The translations under genes and the position numbers were made by a program. A stretch of 48,331 bases of DNA, from contig JAQWBH010000007.1 in NCBI GenBank assembly GCA_028707405.1, positions 1 through 48,331 on the forward strand, in the 5' to 3' direction. The first letter of the stretch is position 1. Every line of letters starts with the position of its first letter. Of the stretch, positions 17,243 to 26,791 are shown piece after piece. This DNA is from Parabacteroides sp. GTDB lineage: Bacteria; Bacteroidota; Bacteroidia; Bacteroidales; Tannerellaceae. The notes beneath the pieces were generated by a model. The model worked only from the letters and a program-made list of their open reading frames with translations. It did no database searches and had not been told where the DNA came from.

Positions 17243-18643
17243 ATGAATAGAATTTATCTGAGCTGTTTAGTTTTGGGTTGTTTATTTGGAACAACTTTAT
17301 GCTTAAAAGCGCAAATTAGTCTGCCATCGATTTTTACAGACCATATGGTTTTGCAACAAAATAGTAAAGTTGCCATCTGGGGATGGGGTGCAGCACATAA
17401 TACCATATCGGTTGTCGGGAGTTGGGCGCCCGGCGATACAGCAAAAGCTGTTGCTGCATCCGATGGTTCATGGAAAACAACATTAACAACAATCAAAGCG
17501 GGTGGTCCGTACGCCATCTCTATTACAGGCAGTGGAGAAAAAATACTCCAAGACGTTATGCTAGGAGAAGTTTGGTTATGCAGTGGGCAATCGAATATGG
17601 ATTTTAATGCCGATTGGAAACTAATGAACAAAGAAGCAGAAATAGCGGCGGCCAATCATCCTAATATCCGCATCTTTAATGTTTTAAAACGAGGAGCAGC
17701 ATTTCCGCAAAACAATTGTGAAGGAGCATGGGCAATATGCACCCCCAATGTAATGAGGAATACTAGTTCTGTTGCTTACTTTTTCAGTCGCAATCTACAA
17801 GATTCTTTAAAAGTTCCGGTCGGTCTGATCGTGACAGCCTGGGGAGGTACTCCGGCTGAAGTATGGACTCCAAAAGAAAAGGTTATGTCAAATGAATCAA
17901 TAGTAAAAGCCATTCCAGCTAAAACATATCCTTGGTGGCCTGTAGAACCGGGTGTACTTTATAACCAAATGATTCATCCGTTCGTTCCATATGGCATTGC
18001 CGGAGCTATCTGGTATCAAGGCGAAGCCAATGTCGACCATTCTTCATCTTATGCAACCCTATTAAAAACGATGATCGAAAGTTGGCGCAAAAACTTTGAA
18101 AAAGAATTTCCATTTTATATTGTTCAGATTGCCCCATACACATACAAGTCTAGTGATAATGGACCGGCAAAAGTTCGTGAAGCCGAAGAATGGGTATCCA
18201 AAAATATCCATCAATCAGGGCTAGTAGTCACTTCAGACTTAGTTAACGACATAAATGACATTCATCCCGTCAATAAACAGGACGTAGGTTTACGTTTAGC
18301 CAAGCTGGCCTTAGTTCAAACTTATGGCAGAGTTGCCTCAGGATATGCTTCTCCTTTACTTGAAAATATAAGAATAGAAAAAAATAAGGCGATACTTTCA
18401 TTCAGCCATGCCGAGAATGGCCTCATTTGCAAAGGGAAGCAAGTTACAGGTCTGACCGTTGCCGGGGAAGACGGATCTTTTGTAAATGCAAAAGCAAAAA
18501 TCAAAGGAAACGAATTGATTGTTTCAGCTCCAAAGATTAAGCATCCTGTGAAAGTAGAATACTGCTTTGATGATGCAACAGTCGGCAATTTGTTCAACAC
18601 AGAAGGACTCCCGGTAGCTCCCTTTCGTACAAATGCAGAATAA
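17243..18643 (+). CDS. Sialate O-acetylesterase (SGNH-type)
   Basis: Esterase that removes O-acetyl groups from sialic acids or other glycans, allowing further breakdown of host or dietary carbohydrate. The 466-residue protein has a signal peptide (to about residue 24), an N-terminal beta domain (IFTDHMVLQQN, 30-40) and the SGNH core. Catalytic residues are Ser117 in LCSGQSNM and Asp339/His341 in NDIHP. Oxyanion residues lie in the AWGGT (199-203) and WYQGE (257-261) blocks. This matches the SASA/DUF303 family. No other glycan gene of a polysaccharide utilisation locus is beside it, so it may work alone in the periplasm. Confidence 0.9.
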   Translation: MNRIYLSCLVLGCLFGTTLCLKAQISLPSIFTDHMVLQQNSKVAIWGWGAAHNTISVVGSWAPGDTAKAVAASDGSWKTTLTTIKAGGPYAISITGSGEKILQDVMLGEVWLCSGQSNMDFNADWKLMNKEAEIAAANHPNIRIFNVLKRGAAFPQNNCEGAWAICTPNVMRNTSSVAYFFSRNLQDSLKVPVGLIVTAWGGTPAEVWTPKEKVMSNESIVKAIPAKTYPWWPVEPGVLYNQMIHPFVPYGIAGAIWYQGEANVDHSSSYATLLKTMIESWRKNFEKEFPFYIVQIAPYTYKSSDNGPAKVREAEEWVSKNIHQSGLVVTSDLVNDINDIHPVNKQDVGLRLAKLALVQTYGRVASGYASPLLENIRIEKNKAILSFSHAENGLICKGKQVTGLTVAGEDGSFVNAKAKIKGNELIVSAPKIKHPVKVEYCFDDATVGNLFNTEGLPVAPFRTNAE

Positions 18644-18683
18644 AGAATGATTTTCTAACAATGATATATTATAAAAACTAAAT

Positions 18684-19358
18684 ATGAACGAACAAATTTT
18701 ACAGTTCTTAAAAGAACTCCAACAAAATAACAATCGAGATTGGTTCCACGCCAACAAGGAACGATATGATCTCTTGCATCAGGCGTTCCTTGATGAAGTT
18801 CAAGATCTGATAAACCGAATTGCTCTATTCGACAAAGAAGTAATCGGTATAGAAGCCAAAGATTGTTATTTCCGCATCTATCGTGATATCCGTTTTTCAC
18901 CGGACAAAACACCGTATAAAACACATTTCGGTGCTTATATTGCCGCTTACGGAGGAAAAAACAGTCAACGTGGGGGCTATTATCTTCATCTTGAGCCCGA
19001 GCATTGCCTTTTAGCTGGTGGAATATGGTGCCCTAAAACCCCTCTGGTAAAAAAAATTCGTCAGGACATATATGATCATGCTGAAGAGTTCGAAGCTATT
19101 GTAGAAAAACCTGCATTTAAAAAAATATTTCCTAGTCTGGATGGTGACGTATTAAAACGAATACCCTACGGATTCTCTGCCGATTTCAAATATGAAGAAG
19201 TTTTGAGACATAAAGATTTTTCTATTAGTATAGTCAAACCCGACAATTTTTTTACCGAACCCGATTGGTTGGAACAAACGGCTGCCTGTTTTAAAATAAT
19301 GTTGCCATTCAATCGTTTCTTAAACTATACAGTAGATGAATTCGAAGGCCGCATATAG
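18684..19358 (+). CDS. DUF2461 family protein (TIGR02453)
   Basis: A 224-residue cytoplasmic protein of the widespread DUF2461/TIGR02453 family. The N-terminal NNRDWFHANKERYD and the central YFRIYRDIRFSPDKTPYKTH are the family hallmarks. There is no known enzymatic activity, and no signal peptide or membrane segment. It is flanked by the esterase (40 bases upstream) and sppA (44 bases downstream), which may be coincidental. The family assignment is firm, but its role is unknown. Confidence 0.85.
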   Translation: MNEQILQFLKELQQNNNRDWFHANKERYDLLHQAFLDEVQDLINRIALFDKEVIGIEAKDCYFRIYRDIRFSPDKTPYKTHFGAYIAAYGGKNSQRGGYYLHLEPEHCLLAGGIWCPKTPLVKKIRQDIYDHAEEFEAIVEKPAFKKIFPSLDGDVLKRIPYGFSADFKYEEVLRHKDFSISIVKPDNFFTEPDWLEQTAACFKIMLPFNRFLNYTVDEFEGRI

Positions 19359-19402
19359 ATTTAAGACCGTCCATTCATAACCTAACAAATATAAAACAAC
19401 AG

Positions 19403-21178
19403 ATGAAACAATTTTTTAAGACCATGTTCGCTTGCGCATTAGGTGCGTTCATAGCATTTGGAATCATTATTCTTGGTTCCATCTTCTTCATCATTGGAGT
19501 TGCAGCTTCTGCTGAAGGTTCCAGTACATATAGTCCGGATAAAAATACTGTTTTCAGACTTACACTAAAAGGAACATTATCTGAACAGGTAAGCAAGAAT
19601 CCTTTTTTTGAGCTTTTTAATGAGACTAGTGATAATATTTCTCTGTCCGACATTATCAAAGCAATTCGTAACGCAAAAACAAATGGAAACATCAAAGGTA
19701 TCTATATTGAAGCTGGCGACTTCTCATCGGGTTTTGCCGGCGTAGAAGCTATTCACCGGGAATTGTTGGATTTCAAAAAAAGTGGCAAGTTCATCGTCTC
19801 CTATAGTGATAATTATACACAAGGAAGCTATTACGTATGCAGTGTAGCCGATTCTGTTTTTTTAAATCCGCAGGGTTCTATCGGTTTGATCGGATTGGCA
19901 TCACGAGGTCTTTTCTTCACCGGACTGGCTGAGAAACTAGGTATTGAACACTATATATTTAAGGTGGGAACATACAAGAGTGCTGTTGAACCCTATTTCT
20001 TAAAAAAGTTCAGTGATGCGAACCGTGAACAATTAACATCTATATTGAATAGCGTTTGGGAAAATATCACAAATGAGATTTCCTCAAGCCGAAAGATTCC
20101 GACAGGGCAATTGGAACAATACATAAACGGTGGATTTGCTATTGGTGATGCATCGAATGCCATCGATTTTAAACTTGCAGATGCTTTACGCTATCGTTTC
20201 GAAGCCGAAAACAGTGTAAAAAATTTAGCCGGACAAAAGATAGAAGACAAACTTAAATCAGCTACTATCGACAAAGTTATTTCAATAAATGAATCGAACA
20301 ATGACAATCCAAATAAAATTGCTGTTCTTTATGCAGAAGGTGAGATTATTGACGAAGCTTCTGCATCTCCGCTAAGTTCCATCGAAGAACAGTCAATCAC
20401 TGAAGATATGGCTGATCAATTACGAAAATTAAAAGAAGACAAAGAGGTAAAGGCTGTTGTCTTCCGCGTTAATTCTCCGGGAGGAAGCGCTTACATCTCC
20501 GAACAAATTTGGAAACAAGTAAAAGACCTGAAAGCCGTGAAACCCATTGTCGTTTCAATGGGTGATTATGCTGCTTCCGGGGGATATTACATATCTTGCG
20601 CCGCAAACAAAATTGTAGCCGAACGCACCACATTGACAGGATCAATAGGCGTTTTCGGTGTGGTTCGTAATCTTACAGGAACCTTTGAAAAACTTGGTCT
20701 CACCACTGATATGGTTAAAACAAACACTTACGCAGATCTCGGCGATGCATCCCGTCCAATGCGTGACGACGAAAAAGTTTTAATTCAACATAGTGTCGAA
20801 CGTACTTATGATTTATTCCTTACCCGTTGTGCCGATGGCCGAAAAATGACTAAAGCCAATATTGATTCAATTGGTCAAGGACGCGTATGGACGGGTGAGC
20901 AAGCTTTACAAAAAGGATTAGTTGACAAGTTAGGTGGTATTGATGTGGCAATCAAAGAAGCTGCTTCATTAGCCAAGCTTAAGAATTATAGCATTACGGT
21001 TGCTGATGAACCAAAAGACTTCCTTACAAAATTCCTGGAGAAGAAAATAAACGAAGCCAAACTATCAATCGTTAAAACCATGTTAGGCAGTGATTATGAA
21101 TTGTTCAGCACCATCCAGCGTGCAAAGAGTGAAAAAGGAATTATAGCTCGTATGCCATTGTATATAAAAGGGATATAA
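19403..21178 (+). CDS. sppA: Signal peptide peptidase SppA (67K type)
   Basis: Inner-membrane serine protease that degrades cleaved signal peptides. It has a single N-terminal membrane segment (about 10-36) and two tandem peptidase-S49 domains. The catalytic Lys192 lies in the N-terminal repeat (GTYKSAVEP) and Ser392 in the C-terminal repeat (YAASGGYYIS), the arrangement shown for E. coli SppA. The block VNSPGGSA (357-363) supports the oxyanion region. The length of 591 residues matches the long type. It ends with a Pro-Leu-Tyr-Ile-Lys-Gly-Ile tail; a long hairpin follows at 21209-21263. Confidence 0.93.
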   Translation: MKQFFKTMFACALGAFIAFGIIILGSIFFIIGVAASAEGSSTYSPDKNTVFRLTLKGTLSEQVSKNPFFELFNETSDNISLSDIIKAIRNAKTNGNIKGIYIEAGDFSSGFAGVEAIHRELLDFKKSGKFIVSYSDNYTQGSYYVCSVADSVFLNPQGSIGLIGLASRGLFFTGLAEKLGIEHYIFKVGTYKSAVEPYFLKKFSDANREQLTSILNSVWENITNEISSSRKIPTGQLEQYINGGFAIGDASNAIDFKLADALRYRFEAENSVKNLAGQKIEDKLKSATIDKVISINESNNDNPNKIAVLYAEGEIIDEASASPLSSIEEQSITEDMADQLRKLKEDKEVKAVVFRVNSPGGSAYISEQIWKQVKDLKAVKPIVVSMGDYAASGGYYISCAANKIVAERTTLTGSIGVFGVVRNLTGTFEKLGLTTDMVKTNTYADLGDASRPMRDDEKVLIQHSVERTYDLFLTRCADGRKMTKANIDSIGQGRVWTGEQALQKGLVDKLGGIDVAIKEAASLAKLKNYSITVADEPKDFLTKFLEKKINEAKLSIVKTMLGSDYELFSTIQRAKSEKGIIARMPLYIKGI

Positions 21179-21566
21179 GTCAATAAACGAATATTCAAAC
21201 TCTATTTTAAGGATTAATTTTATGTTGAACGTTTAGCAACGGATCAATGTAAAACTAATCCTTTCTCATATATAAGTTATTCACATTCGCCTATTCAATC
21301 GTCCAATAGAAAATTGTAAGTTAAGCAAGAAAAAAGTAGCCAATAAGTGCAATAAGAGGGATCATCCTTCACTATATACGAATAAAGAGCGGATAACAAG
21401 TTACATATTGAAAGTCATAAGAGTTATCATTTAGCTATTAAATAATATAATTATAGTTAAATACGCAAAATGATATAACAAAATGTCAGCTATAATTTGG
21501 TTAATCCAGAGTAAAAGGCTTCATTTGCATGACAATTTGAAAGCAAAAACAAAATTACAATCTAAC
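21179..21566. other. Intergenic region without recognised gene (388 bases)
   Basis: This AT-rich stretch separates sppA from the DUF3836 gene. It contains a long inverted repeat at 21209-21263, described separately, and otherwise no open frame that looks like a protein, no tRNA or rRNA, and no exact TAnnTTTG box. A frame from 21483 runs into the DUF3836 gene, but its first 28 codons look like leader rather than signal peptide. Confidence 0.5.
21209..21263 (+). terminator. Long hairpin after sppA, possible terminator
   Basis: AAGGATTAATTTT (21209-21221) pairs with AAAACTAATCCTT (21251-21263) at 12 of 13 positions, with an inner GTTG/CAAC pair. It is followed by TCTCATA, not a clean T tract, so it may be a weak terminator or a 3'-end stabilising hairpin for sppA. 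Confidence 0.45.
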
Positions 21567-21974
21567 ATGAGACGGACAAATATTAGTAAAAGCATTTTGA
21601 TTCTTGCAGTTCTGCTCATCTGTAACCTGGTAATAAGCGCAGCTTCACCAAGGAACTACATGTATGATACAAAAGAAGAAAACGGCAAGATCATGTCTAA
21701 AGTTGTTTTCTTGAACAACGATGGACTATTGAGTAAAGAATTCAAATATGAATTCACGTACAATGAGAATGGCAAAGTAGCTTCAAAAACTGCTTATCGC
21801 TGGGATAAAAGTAATGAAGAATGGCAGCCTTATTATCAATCAACATTCACATATACCGATAAAGGCGAAATTCATGTTGTTTATGGCATGTGGGATAAAA
21901 ATAAGAAATCTTACGACCTAAATGTCCAGCAATTAGTTTTAGCGGATTCGAACTACAACGATATATTCTCATAA
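21567..21974 (+). CDS. DUF3836 family exported protein
   Basis: A small protein of 135 residues with an N-terminal signal peptide (hydrophobic core about residues 9-24, cleaved near AASP). The mature part is strand-rich with repeated YxxNGKxxxKTAYRW-like elements, as seen in the DUF3836 family of Bacteroides and relatives. The function is unknown. The ATG at 21567 was chosen because it gives a proper signal peptide; an earlier in-frame start at 21483 would place 28 unrelated residues before it. It is followed by a strong terminator. Confidence 0.75.
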   Translation: MRRTNISKSILILAVLLICNLVISAASPRNYMYDTKEENGKIMSKVVFLNNDGLLSKEFKYEFTYNENGKVASKTAYRWDKSNEEWQPYYQSTFTYTDKGEIHVVYGMWDKNKKSYDLNVQQLVLADSNYNDIFS

Positions 21975-22011
21975 ACATTACAATGTTTCATACACACATT
22001 CATAACTAGAC

Positions 22012-22066
22012 AAGGCGCAAACAGCAAAAGACGTGAGTCTCTGCTATTAGCGCCTTTCTATTTTTA
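22012..22066 (+). terminator. Rho-independent terminator after the DUF3836 gene
   Basis: AAGGCGC (22012-22018) pairs with GCGCCTT (22050-22056), with an inner AGCA/TGCT pair (22023-22026 and 22042-22045). CTATTTTT follows. The T tract is on the plus strand, so it serves the DUF3836 gene and insulates it from the convergent trpB2 gene. Confidence 0.75.
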
Positions 22067-22094
22067 TCCCCAAAAGGACTACGCTTGTAATCAA

Positions 22095-23456
22095 TCAGAT
22101 AATTTTGTCCAACTCTGCAATGTTCTTTGCAATATCAGCATCAGATACTTCTCCATTCGTTAAATCACCTTCAAGATACTGATCATAAGCCGTCATATCA
22201 ATCAATCCATGACCAGAAAGATTAAATAAGATCGTTTTCTGTTTACCTTCCAATTTTGCTTGTTCAGCTTCTCTAATCGTTGCAGCAATAGCATGTGATG
22301 ATTCAGGGGCCGGAATAATACCTTCCGTCTTAGCAAAAAGCAATGCAGCCTTAAATGTTTCAAGCTGAGGAATATCAACAGCATCAACATATCCATCTTT
22401 TCTCAGTTGACTTACGATAGAACCAGCTCCATGATAGCGCAATCCACCCGCATGAATATTGGCTGGAGTAAAACTATGGCCTAAAGTATACATTGGAATT
22501 AGTGGCGTATAACCTGCCTCATCACCAAAATCGTATTGAAACTCGCCTCGTGTTAATTTCGGACAGCAAGCCGGTTCAGCTGCAATCACACGAATATCTT
22601 TTCCATCAAGGAGTTTGTGACGCAAAAATGGATAAGCAATGCCTGAGAAGTTCGAACCTCCACCAAAACAAGCAATCAATACATCCGGATATTCGCCAGC
22701 CATTTCCATTTGTTTCTCTGCTTCCAAACCGATAACAGTTTGATGCAACATGACATGATTCAGGACGCTTCCCAAAACGTATTTACAATTCGGAGTTTGC
22801 ATAGCCAATTCAACAGCCTCAGAGATTGCTGTCCCCAAACTTCCCTGATAGTTCGGATGTTTGGTGATAATATCACGACCGGCACGTGTACTCATGCTTG
22901 GCGAAGCAACAACTTCAGCTCCATAAGTTTGCATAATCAGACGACGATAAGGCTTCTGATTGTAGCTTATCTTTACCATATAAACAGCCAATTCCAATCC
23001 AAAATGCTTAGCAGCTAACGACATAGCAGCACCCCATTGTCCTGCACCTGTCTCAGTTGTTATATTTGTAACTCCTTCCTTCTTACAAAAATAAGCCTGA
23101 GGAATAGCCGAATTCAATTTATGTGAACCTACGGGACTTACACTTTCATTTTTGAAATAGATATGTGCAGGTGTATCTAGCGCTTTTTCCAATCCGAAAG
23201 CACGAACCAATGGTGTTGGACGCCAAATCTTGTACATATCGCGAACCTCTTCCGGTATTTCAATCCAAGCATCTGTCTGATTTACCTCCTGATCAACCAA
23301 TCCTTTTGCAAACAATGGATAAAGATCCTCAGGATTAAGAGGCTTTTTCGTCTTAGGATTCAACGGAGGAAGCGGTTTGTTTTTCATATCAGCGACAATA
23401 TTATACCACGCTGTCGGAATGTCTTTTTCCTGTAATAAAAATTTCTTAGTATTCAT
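22095..23456 (-). CDS. TrpB2-type tryptophan synthase beta-like PLP enzyme
   Basis: Pyridoxal-phosphate fold-II enzyme of 453 residues that can make L-tryptophan from indole and serine. The PLP-binding lysine is K113 in GSHKLNSA. The phosphate-binding loop is CFGGGSNFSG, and the TETGAGQWG block is typical. The long N-terminal extension (about 75 residues before RPTPLV) and its length place it in the TrpB2 group rather than TrpB1. No trpA or other trp gene is adjacent; in other bacteria such stand-alone TrpB2 enzymes are thought to salvage indole or act on other indole-like substrates. It is a single gene with converging plus-strand neighbours. Confidence 0.9.
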   Translation of the reverse strand: MNTKKFLLQEKDIPTAWYNIVADMKNKPLPPLNPKTKKPLNPEDLYPLFAKGLVDQEVNQTDAWIEIPEEVRDMYKIWRPTPLVRAFGLEKALDTPAHIYFKNESVSPVGSHKLNSAIPQAYFCKKEGVTNITTETGAGQWGAAMSLAAKHFGLELAVYMVKISYNQKPYRRLIMQTYGAEVVASPSMSTRAGRDIITKHPNYQGSLGTAISEAVELAMQTPNCKYVLGSVLNHVMLHQTVIGLEAEKQMEMAGEYPDVLIACFGGGSNFSGIAYPFLRHKLLDGKDIRVIAAEPACCPKLTRGEFQYDFGDEAGYTPLIPMYTLGHSFTPANIHAGGLRYHGAGSIVSQLRKDGYVDAVDIPQLETFKAALLFAKTEGIIPAPESSHAIAATIREAEQAKLEGKQKTILFNLSGHGLIDMTAYDQYLEGDLTNGEVSDADIAKNIAELDKII

Positions 23457-23571
23457 TTTATATTTGTTTTATAACATGTTTTTTAGTAATCCATAATGGC
23501 AATTTTCTAACATTTTGGAAGCAAAGGAACAAATAATATTCCACTTTTCAAATTAATTATACCAAAATATG

Positions 23572-23579
23572 TACCTTTG
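23572..23579 (+). promoter_or_regulatory. -7 box for the porin-like gene
   Basis: TACCTTTG is an exact TAnnTTTG match, 34 bases before the ATG at 23614. A TTTTC run sits near the expected -33 position but lacks the TTG core. Confidence 0.6.
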
Positions 23580-23613
23580 CAACCCAGTAACAAACGAATA
23601 ACAAACGACAGAA

Positions 23614-24837
23614 ATGAAGAGACAAACTCTAATCTTATCTGCACTCATGCTCACTCCTCTTCTGCAGGCACAAAAGAAAGATTTTTCATACAGTTTTTAT
23701 GGATTCATTCGCAACGATATGTTTTATAATTCGCGCGCAAATAATGCCGCTGTCGAAGGAACTTTCTATCTTTATCCAATGGATAAGAAACTGGATAGCA
23801 ACGGTGAAGATTTGAATGCACAATCCAACACCGGTTTCTATTCCTTTACGACACGTCTAGGGATAAATATTAAAGGCCCAATGATTGGGTCTGCGCAAAC
23901 GTCCGGAAAAATTGAAACAGATTTCGGAGGCTTTTCAAGCAGTTGTACCCTGTTACGAATCCGTCAGGCTTATTTCAAATTGGACTGGCAAAACAGCAGC
24001 CTGACTATTGGTCAGACATGGCATCCACTAGCAGGCTCGGTTACCCCAAGCCTGCTTTGTATTTCGCAAGGTGCACCATTTCAACCTTTTAACCGTGAAC
24101 CTCAGTTCCGTTATCAATATAATCTAAAGGGGATAGAACTTACTGCTGCAGCTTTATGGCAATTGCAATATATCTCAAATGGGCCAAACGGGAAAAGCCT
24201 GGATTACATGAAAAATAATTGTCTCCCTGAATTTTATGTTGGTGCAGATATATTAAGTATCAAAGACTGGCGTCTTGGCGCTGGCGTGCATACCATTTCC
24301 TTAAAACCAAGATTAGCGTCCGAGTGGGAAGGAAAAACCTATAAAGTAAATGAACATATCAGAGCCTTTTCATACGAAGCTCATTTGAAATACAGCCACA
24401 AAGATTTCACATTCGCGGCAAAAAGTCTGCTGGCTTCATGTCTCGATTATACATCTATGCTCAGCGGCTATGGCATCAGCTCTATCAATAAACAAAATGG
24501 GAAACAGAAATATGTTCCTTTCCGTCATTCTACATCATGGATTGATCTAACTTATGGAAGCAAATGGAAAAGTGGTTTATTCCTTGGATTTACGAAGAAT
24601 TTAGGGACAAATCATTCTTTGGCAAGTTCAACGACTTATGGTAATAGCTTGAATATTGACAAACTATGCATGTGTGTATTTTCTTTTTCGTACAATCTTC
24701 CACACTGGAGTACCGGAATTGAATTCACACCAACCAAAGTATGGTATGGCGAAAACAATTTAGAGAATGGAAAGGTTATTAATACACATGCTGTTACAAA
24801 TCAAAGGATAGCATTAACAGCTTTGTATATTTTCTAA
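23614..24837 (+). CDS. Porin-like outer-membrane protein
   Basis: A 407-residue exported protein with signal peptide (cleaved after LLQAQ near residue 20). The mature part shows alternating hydrophobic strands (YSFYGFIRNDMFYNS, FTTRLGINIKGPM, TSGKIETDFGG, LRIRQAYFKLDW) and ends in a strand with a C-terminal Phe (IALTALYIF). This is the hallmark of an outer-membrane beta-barrel inserted by BamA. It resembles Bacteroidetes porins of the DcaP/trimeric type, but the substrate is unknown. It precedes an RmlD-like SDR gene by 10 bases, which suggests a shared transcript. Confidence 0.82.
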   Translation: MKRQTLILSALMLTPLLQAQKKDFSYSFYGFIRNDMFYNSRANNAAVEGTFYLYPMDKKLDSNGEDLNAQSNTGFYSFTTRLGINIKGPMIGSAQTSGKIETDFGGFSSSCTLLRIRQAYFKLDWQNSSLTIGQTWHPLAGSVTPSLLCISQGAPFQPFNREPQFRYQYNLKGIELTAAALWQLQYISNGPNGKSLDYMKNNCLPEFYVGADILSIKDWRLGAGVHTISLKPRLASEWEGKTYKVNEHIRAFSYEAHLKYSHKDFTFAAKSLLASCLDYTSMLSGYGISSINKQNGKQKYVPFRHSTSWIDLTYGSKWKSGLFLGFTKNLGTNHSLASSTTYGNSLNIDKLCMCVFSFSYNLPHWSTGIEFTPTKVWYGENNLENGKVINTHAVTNQRIALTALYIF

Positions 24838-24847
24838 AAAGCAATAT

Positions 24848-25732
24848 ATGAAAAAGATTATTGTTATCGGAGCTAATGGCTTTGCCGGACGTAGAATTTT
24901 AGATAACCTCTCCACCTATTCCTATTATTCTTTAATCGGAATATCACTTCATCCTGACATAAGAGAAACAGGAAGACACCAATTCTATATTTCTAATTTG
25001 ACGGATTATCAAACCATAGATAGAATAATAAAAGAAATACAACCCAAGATTGTCATCAACTGCTCAGCTTTGTCAGCTCCAGACTATTGTGAGCAACACC
25101 ATGAAGAAACTTTTGCCCTTAATGTGGCTGCCGTAGAACATCTGGCACAATGTTGTGAACAGTGCGGCTGTCGTTTAATTCATTTGTCTTCCGACTTTGT
25201 GTTCGATGGAAACACCGATCGCCTTTACACGGAAGAAGACTTACCTGCACCTATCAACTACTACGGGTTGTCAAAATACCTAAGTGAGATTATCATTGCT
25301 AAAACATGCAGCAGTTATGCCATTGTACGCGTAGTTGTCGTCTACGGGAAAAACCTGCAAGGACAACATGGAAATATTGTACAGTTAGTAAAGAACCGCC
25401 TCGAAAGCAGACAAGAAATCAAAGTCGTTTCCGATCAGTATCGCACCCCAACGTGGGTTCAAGATATCGCTGAAGGCACCAAGCTTCTGCTCGATTCAAA
25501 AAGCGGAATCTATCATATCTGTGGGAAAGAGTACATGTCGATTAAAGATATCGCCTACAGAACCGCCGCTTTCTTTCATTTAGACAGTAGTCTGATTCTT
25601 CCGGTCACAACAGCCGAGATGCATGAAACCACTCCCCGTCCCTTCAATAGCGGGCTCAATATAGAAAAAGCTATCAAAGAGCTAGGCTATCAGCCGCACT
25701 CGTTTGAAGAAGGCTTGGAAGAGATTAAATAA
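24848..25732 (+). CDS. RmlD-like NAD(P)-dependent oxidoreductase (SDR family)
   Basis: A 294-residue extended short-chain dehydrogenase. The Rossmann loop is GANGFAG (8-14), the catalytic pair is Y139 and K143 in YYGLSKYLSE, and HLSSDFVFDG (112-121) fits the RmlD/sugar-nucleotide subgroup. It differs from the reductase at 9922-10800, for example in a Cys-rich segment (CCEQCGC, 102-108). The substrate is probably a nucleotide sugar, but this is inferred. It follows the porin-like gene by 10 bases and is convergent with the propeller lipoprotein. Confidence 0.82.
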   Translation: MKKIIVIGANGFAGRRILDNLSTYSYYSLIGISLHPDIRETGRHQFYISNLTDYQTIDRIIKEIQPKIVINCSALSAPDYCEQHHEETFALNVAAVEHLAQCCEQCGCRLIHLSSDFVFDGNTDRLYTEEDLPAPINYYGLSKYLSEIIIAKTCSSYAIVRVVVVYGKNLQGQHGNIVQLVKNRLESRQEIKVVSDQYRTPTWVQDIAEGTKLLLDSKSGIYHICGKEYMSIKDIAYRTAAFFHLDSSLILPVTTAEMHETTPRPFNSGLNIEKAIKELGYQPHSFEEGLEEIK

Positions 25733-25748
25733 ATAAAGACCGTTTCAT

Positions 25749-26765
25749 TTATGGTATTGAAATTTTCACAATCTCATAATCATCTTTTAAAGCCATCAGA
25801 TATACATCATTTGATTGAAGATCTCCGCCAATACATAATACTCTAAACGGGAAATTAAGAATCTTTACGAGATTCAAATCATAATCGTAAACAAAAGCCG
25901 AATAAGGCAAATATGTAGTAAGGTCATGATCCTTCTTTATATTGAGTGTACTTTCATATTTCTCATCATGCTTAATAGTAATAATATAGTCTTTGGTTAT
26001 ATTCATATCTTGAATACCCGGAGTATGTTCACCCAAATGCAATTCCCCATTGCTCTGGACGGTATATTTAAAAAATTCAAATGCTTCTTTTTTTAGCTTA
26101 TACTTTTGTTTTGACAAGTCATATACGGCCAAATAAGGAATATGAAGGGGAGCATAAACGAGGACTTTCTTCTCACTATTATAATGAATCACACCTTGGA
26201 ATTGATTATATCTTTCATCTTCTCTTAAATATTCATTTAATGGCAAATGTCCAAAACAGGTATGACGATTATTGCGCTGAAATTTAAATGGAATACCTTT
26301 TCCTGGATACAGATAAACTACCGTCGTATCATCTATAGCAATACAGTTAGTCCAATTACCTCCCCCAAAAATGTATTCAGGTATTTCACGGAGGGTATCC
26401 CCAGAAGGTTTATATAAAGCAGCATGATGAGCCAGATCCAACCCACAAAGTCCACCTTGCGGTATTAATGAAATCCTGTGGCAACTATTTAATTCACACG
26501 GTCCATTACCATTTCGAGCAAACTTATAAAGTTCCTTTCCTGTTTTTGCATCCAGCATATGCATAAAATAGTCACTTGCAAATGCATCTTCCCAATAGAG
26601 TTTTCCATTTTGATAATATAGTTGACTTGGAAACGTCGAGTATACACTATCCGTTATGGTAAGGTACTTCAAGTCTTTAATCCTCTCAGCGTTTGCACGC
26701 TTAGATTGATGGCTACATGCAGAAATAAACAAAATAAACAGGCATATTCCAAAGTACTTTTTCAT
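25749..26765 (-). CDS. 6-bladed beta-propeller lipoprotein (BF3164-like)
   Basis: A 338-residue lipoprotein. The signal peptide MKKYFGICLFILFISAC ends in a lipobox with Cys17. The mature part consists of repeating strands (KLYWEDAF, GLCGLDLAHHAALYKPSG, AYDLSKQKYKL-like blocks) that match the 6-bladed propeller family common in Bacteroides as BF3164-like lipoproteins. These are often surface exposed and of unknown role. It lies downstream of asd on the same strand, but a terminator and its own promoter separate them. Confidence 0.75.
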   Translation of the reverse strand: MKKYFGICLFILFISACSHQSKRANAERIKDLKYLTITDSVYSTFPSQLYYQNGKLYWEDAFASDYFMHMLDAKTGKELYKFARNGNGPCELNSCHRISLIPQGGLCGLDLAHHAALYKPSGDTLREIPEYIFGGGNWTNCIAIDDTTVVYLYPGKGIPFKFQRNNRHTCFGHLPLNEYLREDERYNQFQGVIHYNSEKKVLVYAPLHIPYLAVYDLSKQKYKLKKEAFEFFKYTVQSNGELHLGEHTPGIQDMNITKDYIITIKHDEKYESTLNIKKDHDLTTYLPYSAFVYDYDLNLVKILNFPFRVLCIGGDLQSNDVYLMALKDDYEIVKISIP

Positions 26766-26791
26766 AAGGAAATCAAGTTGTTGTTAATGGA

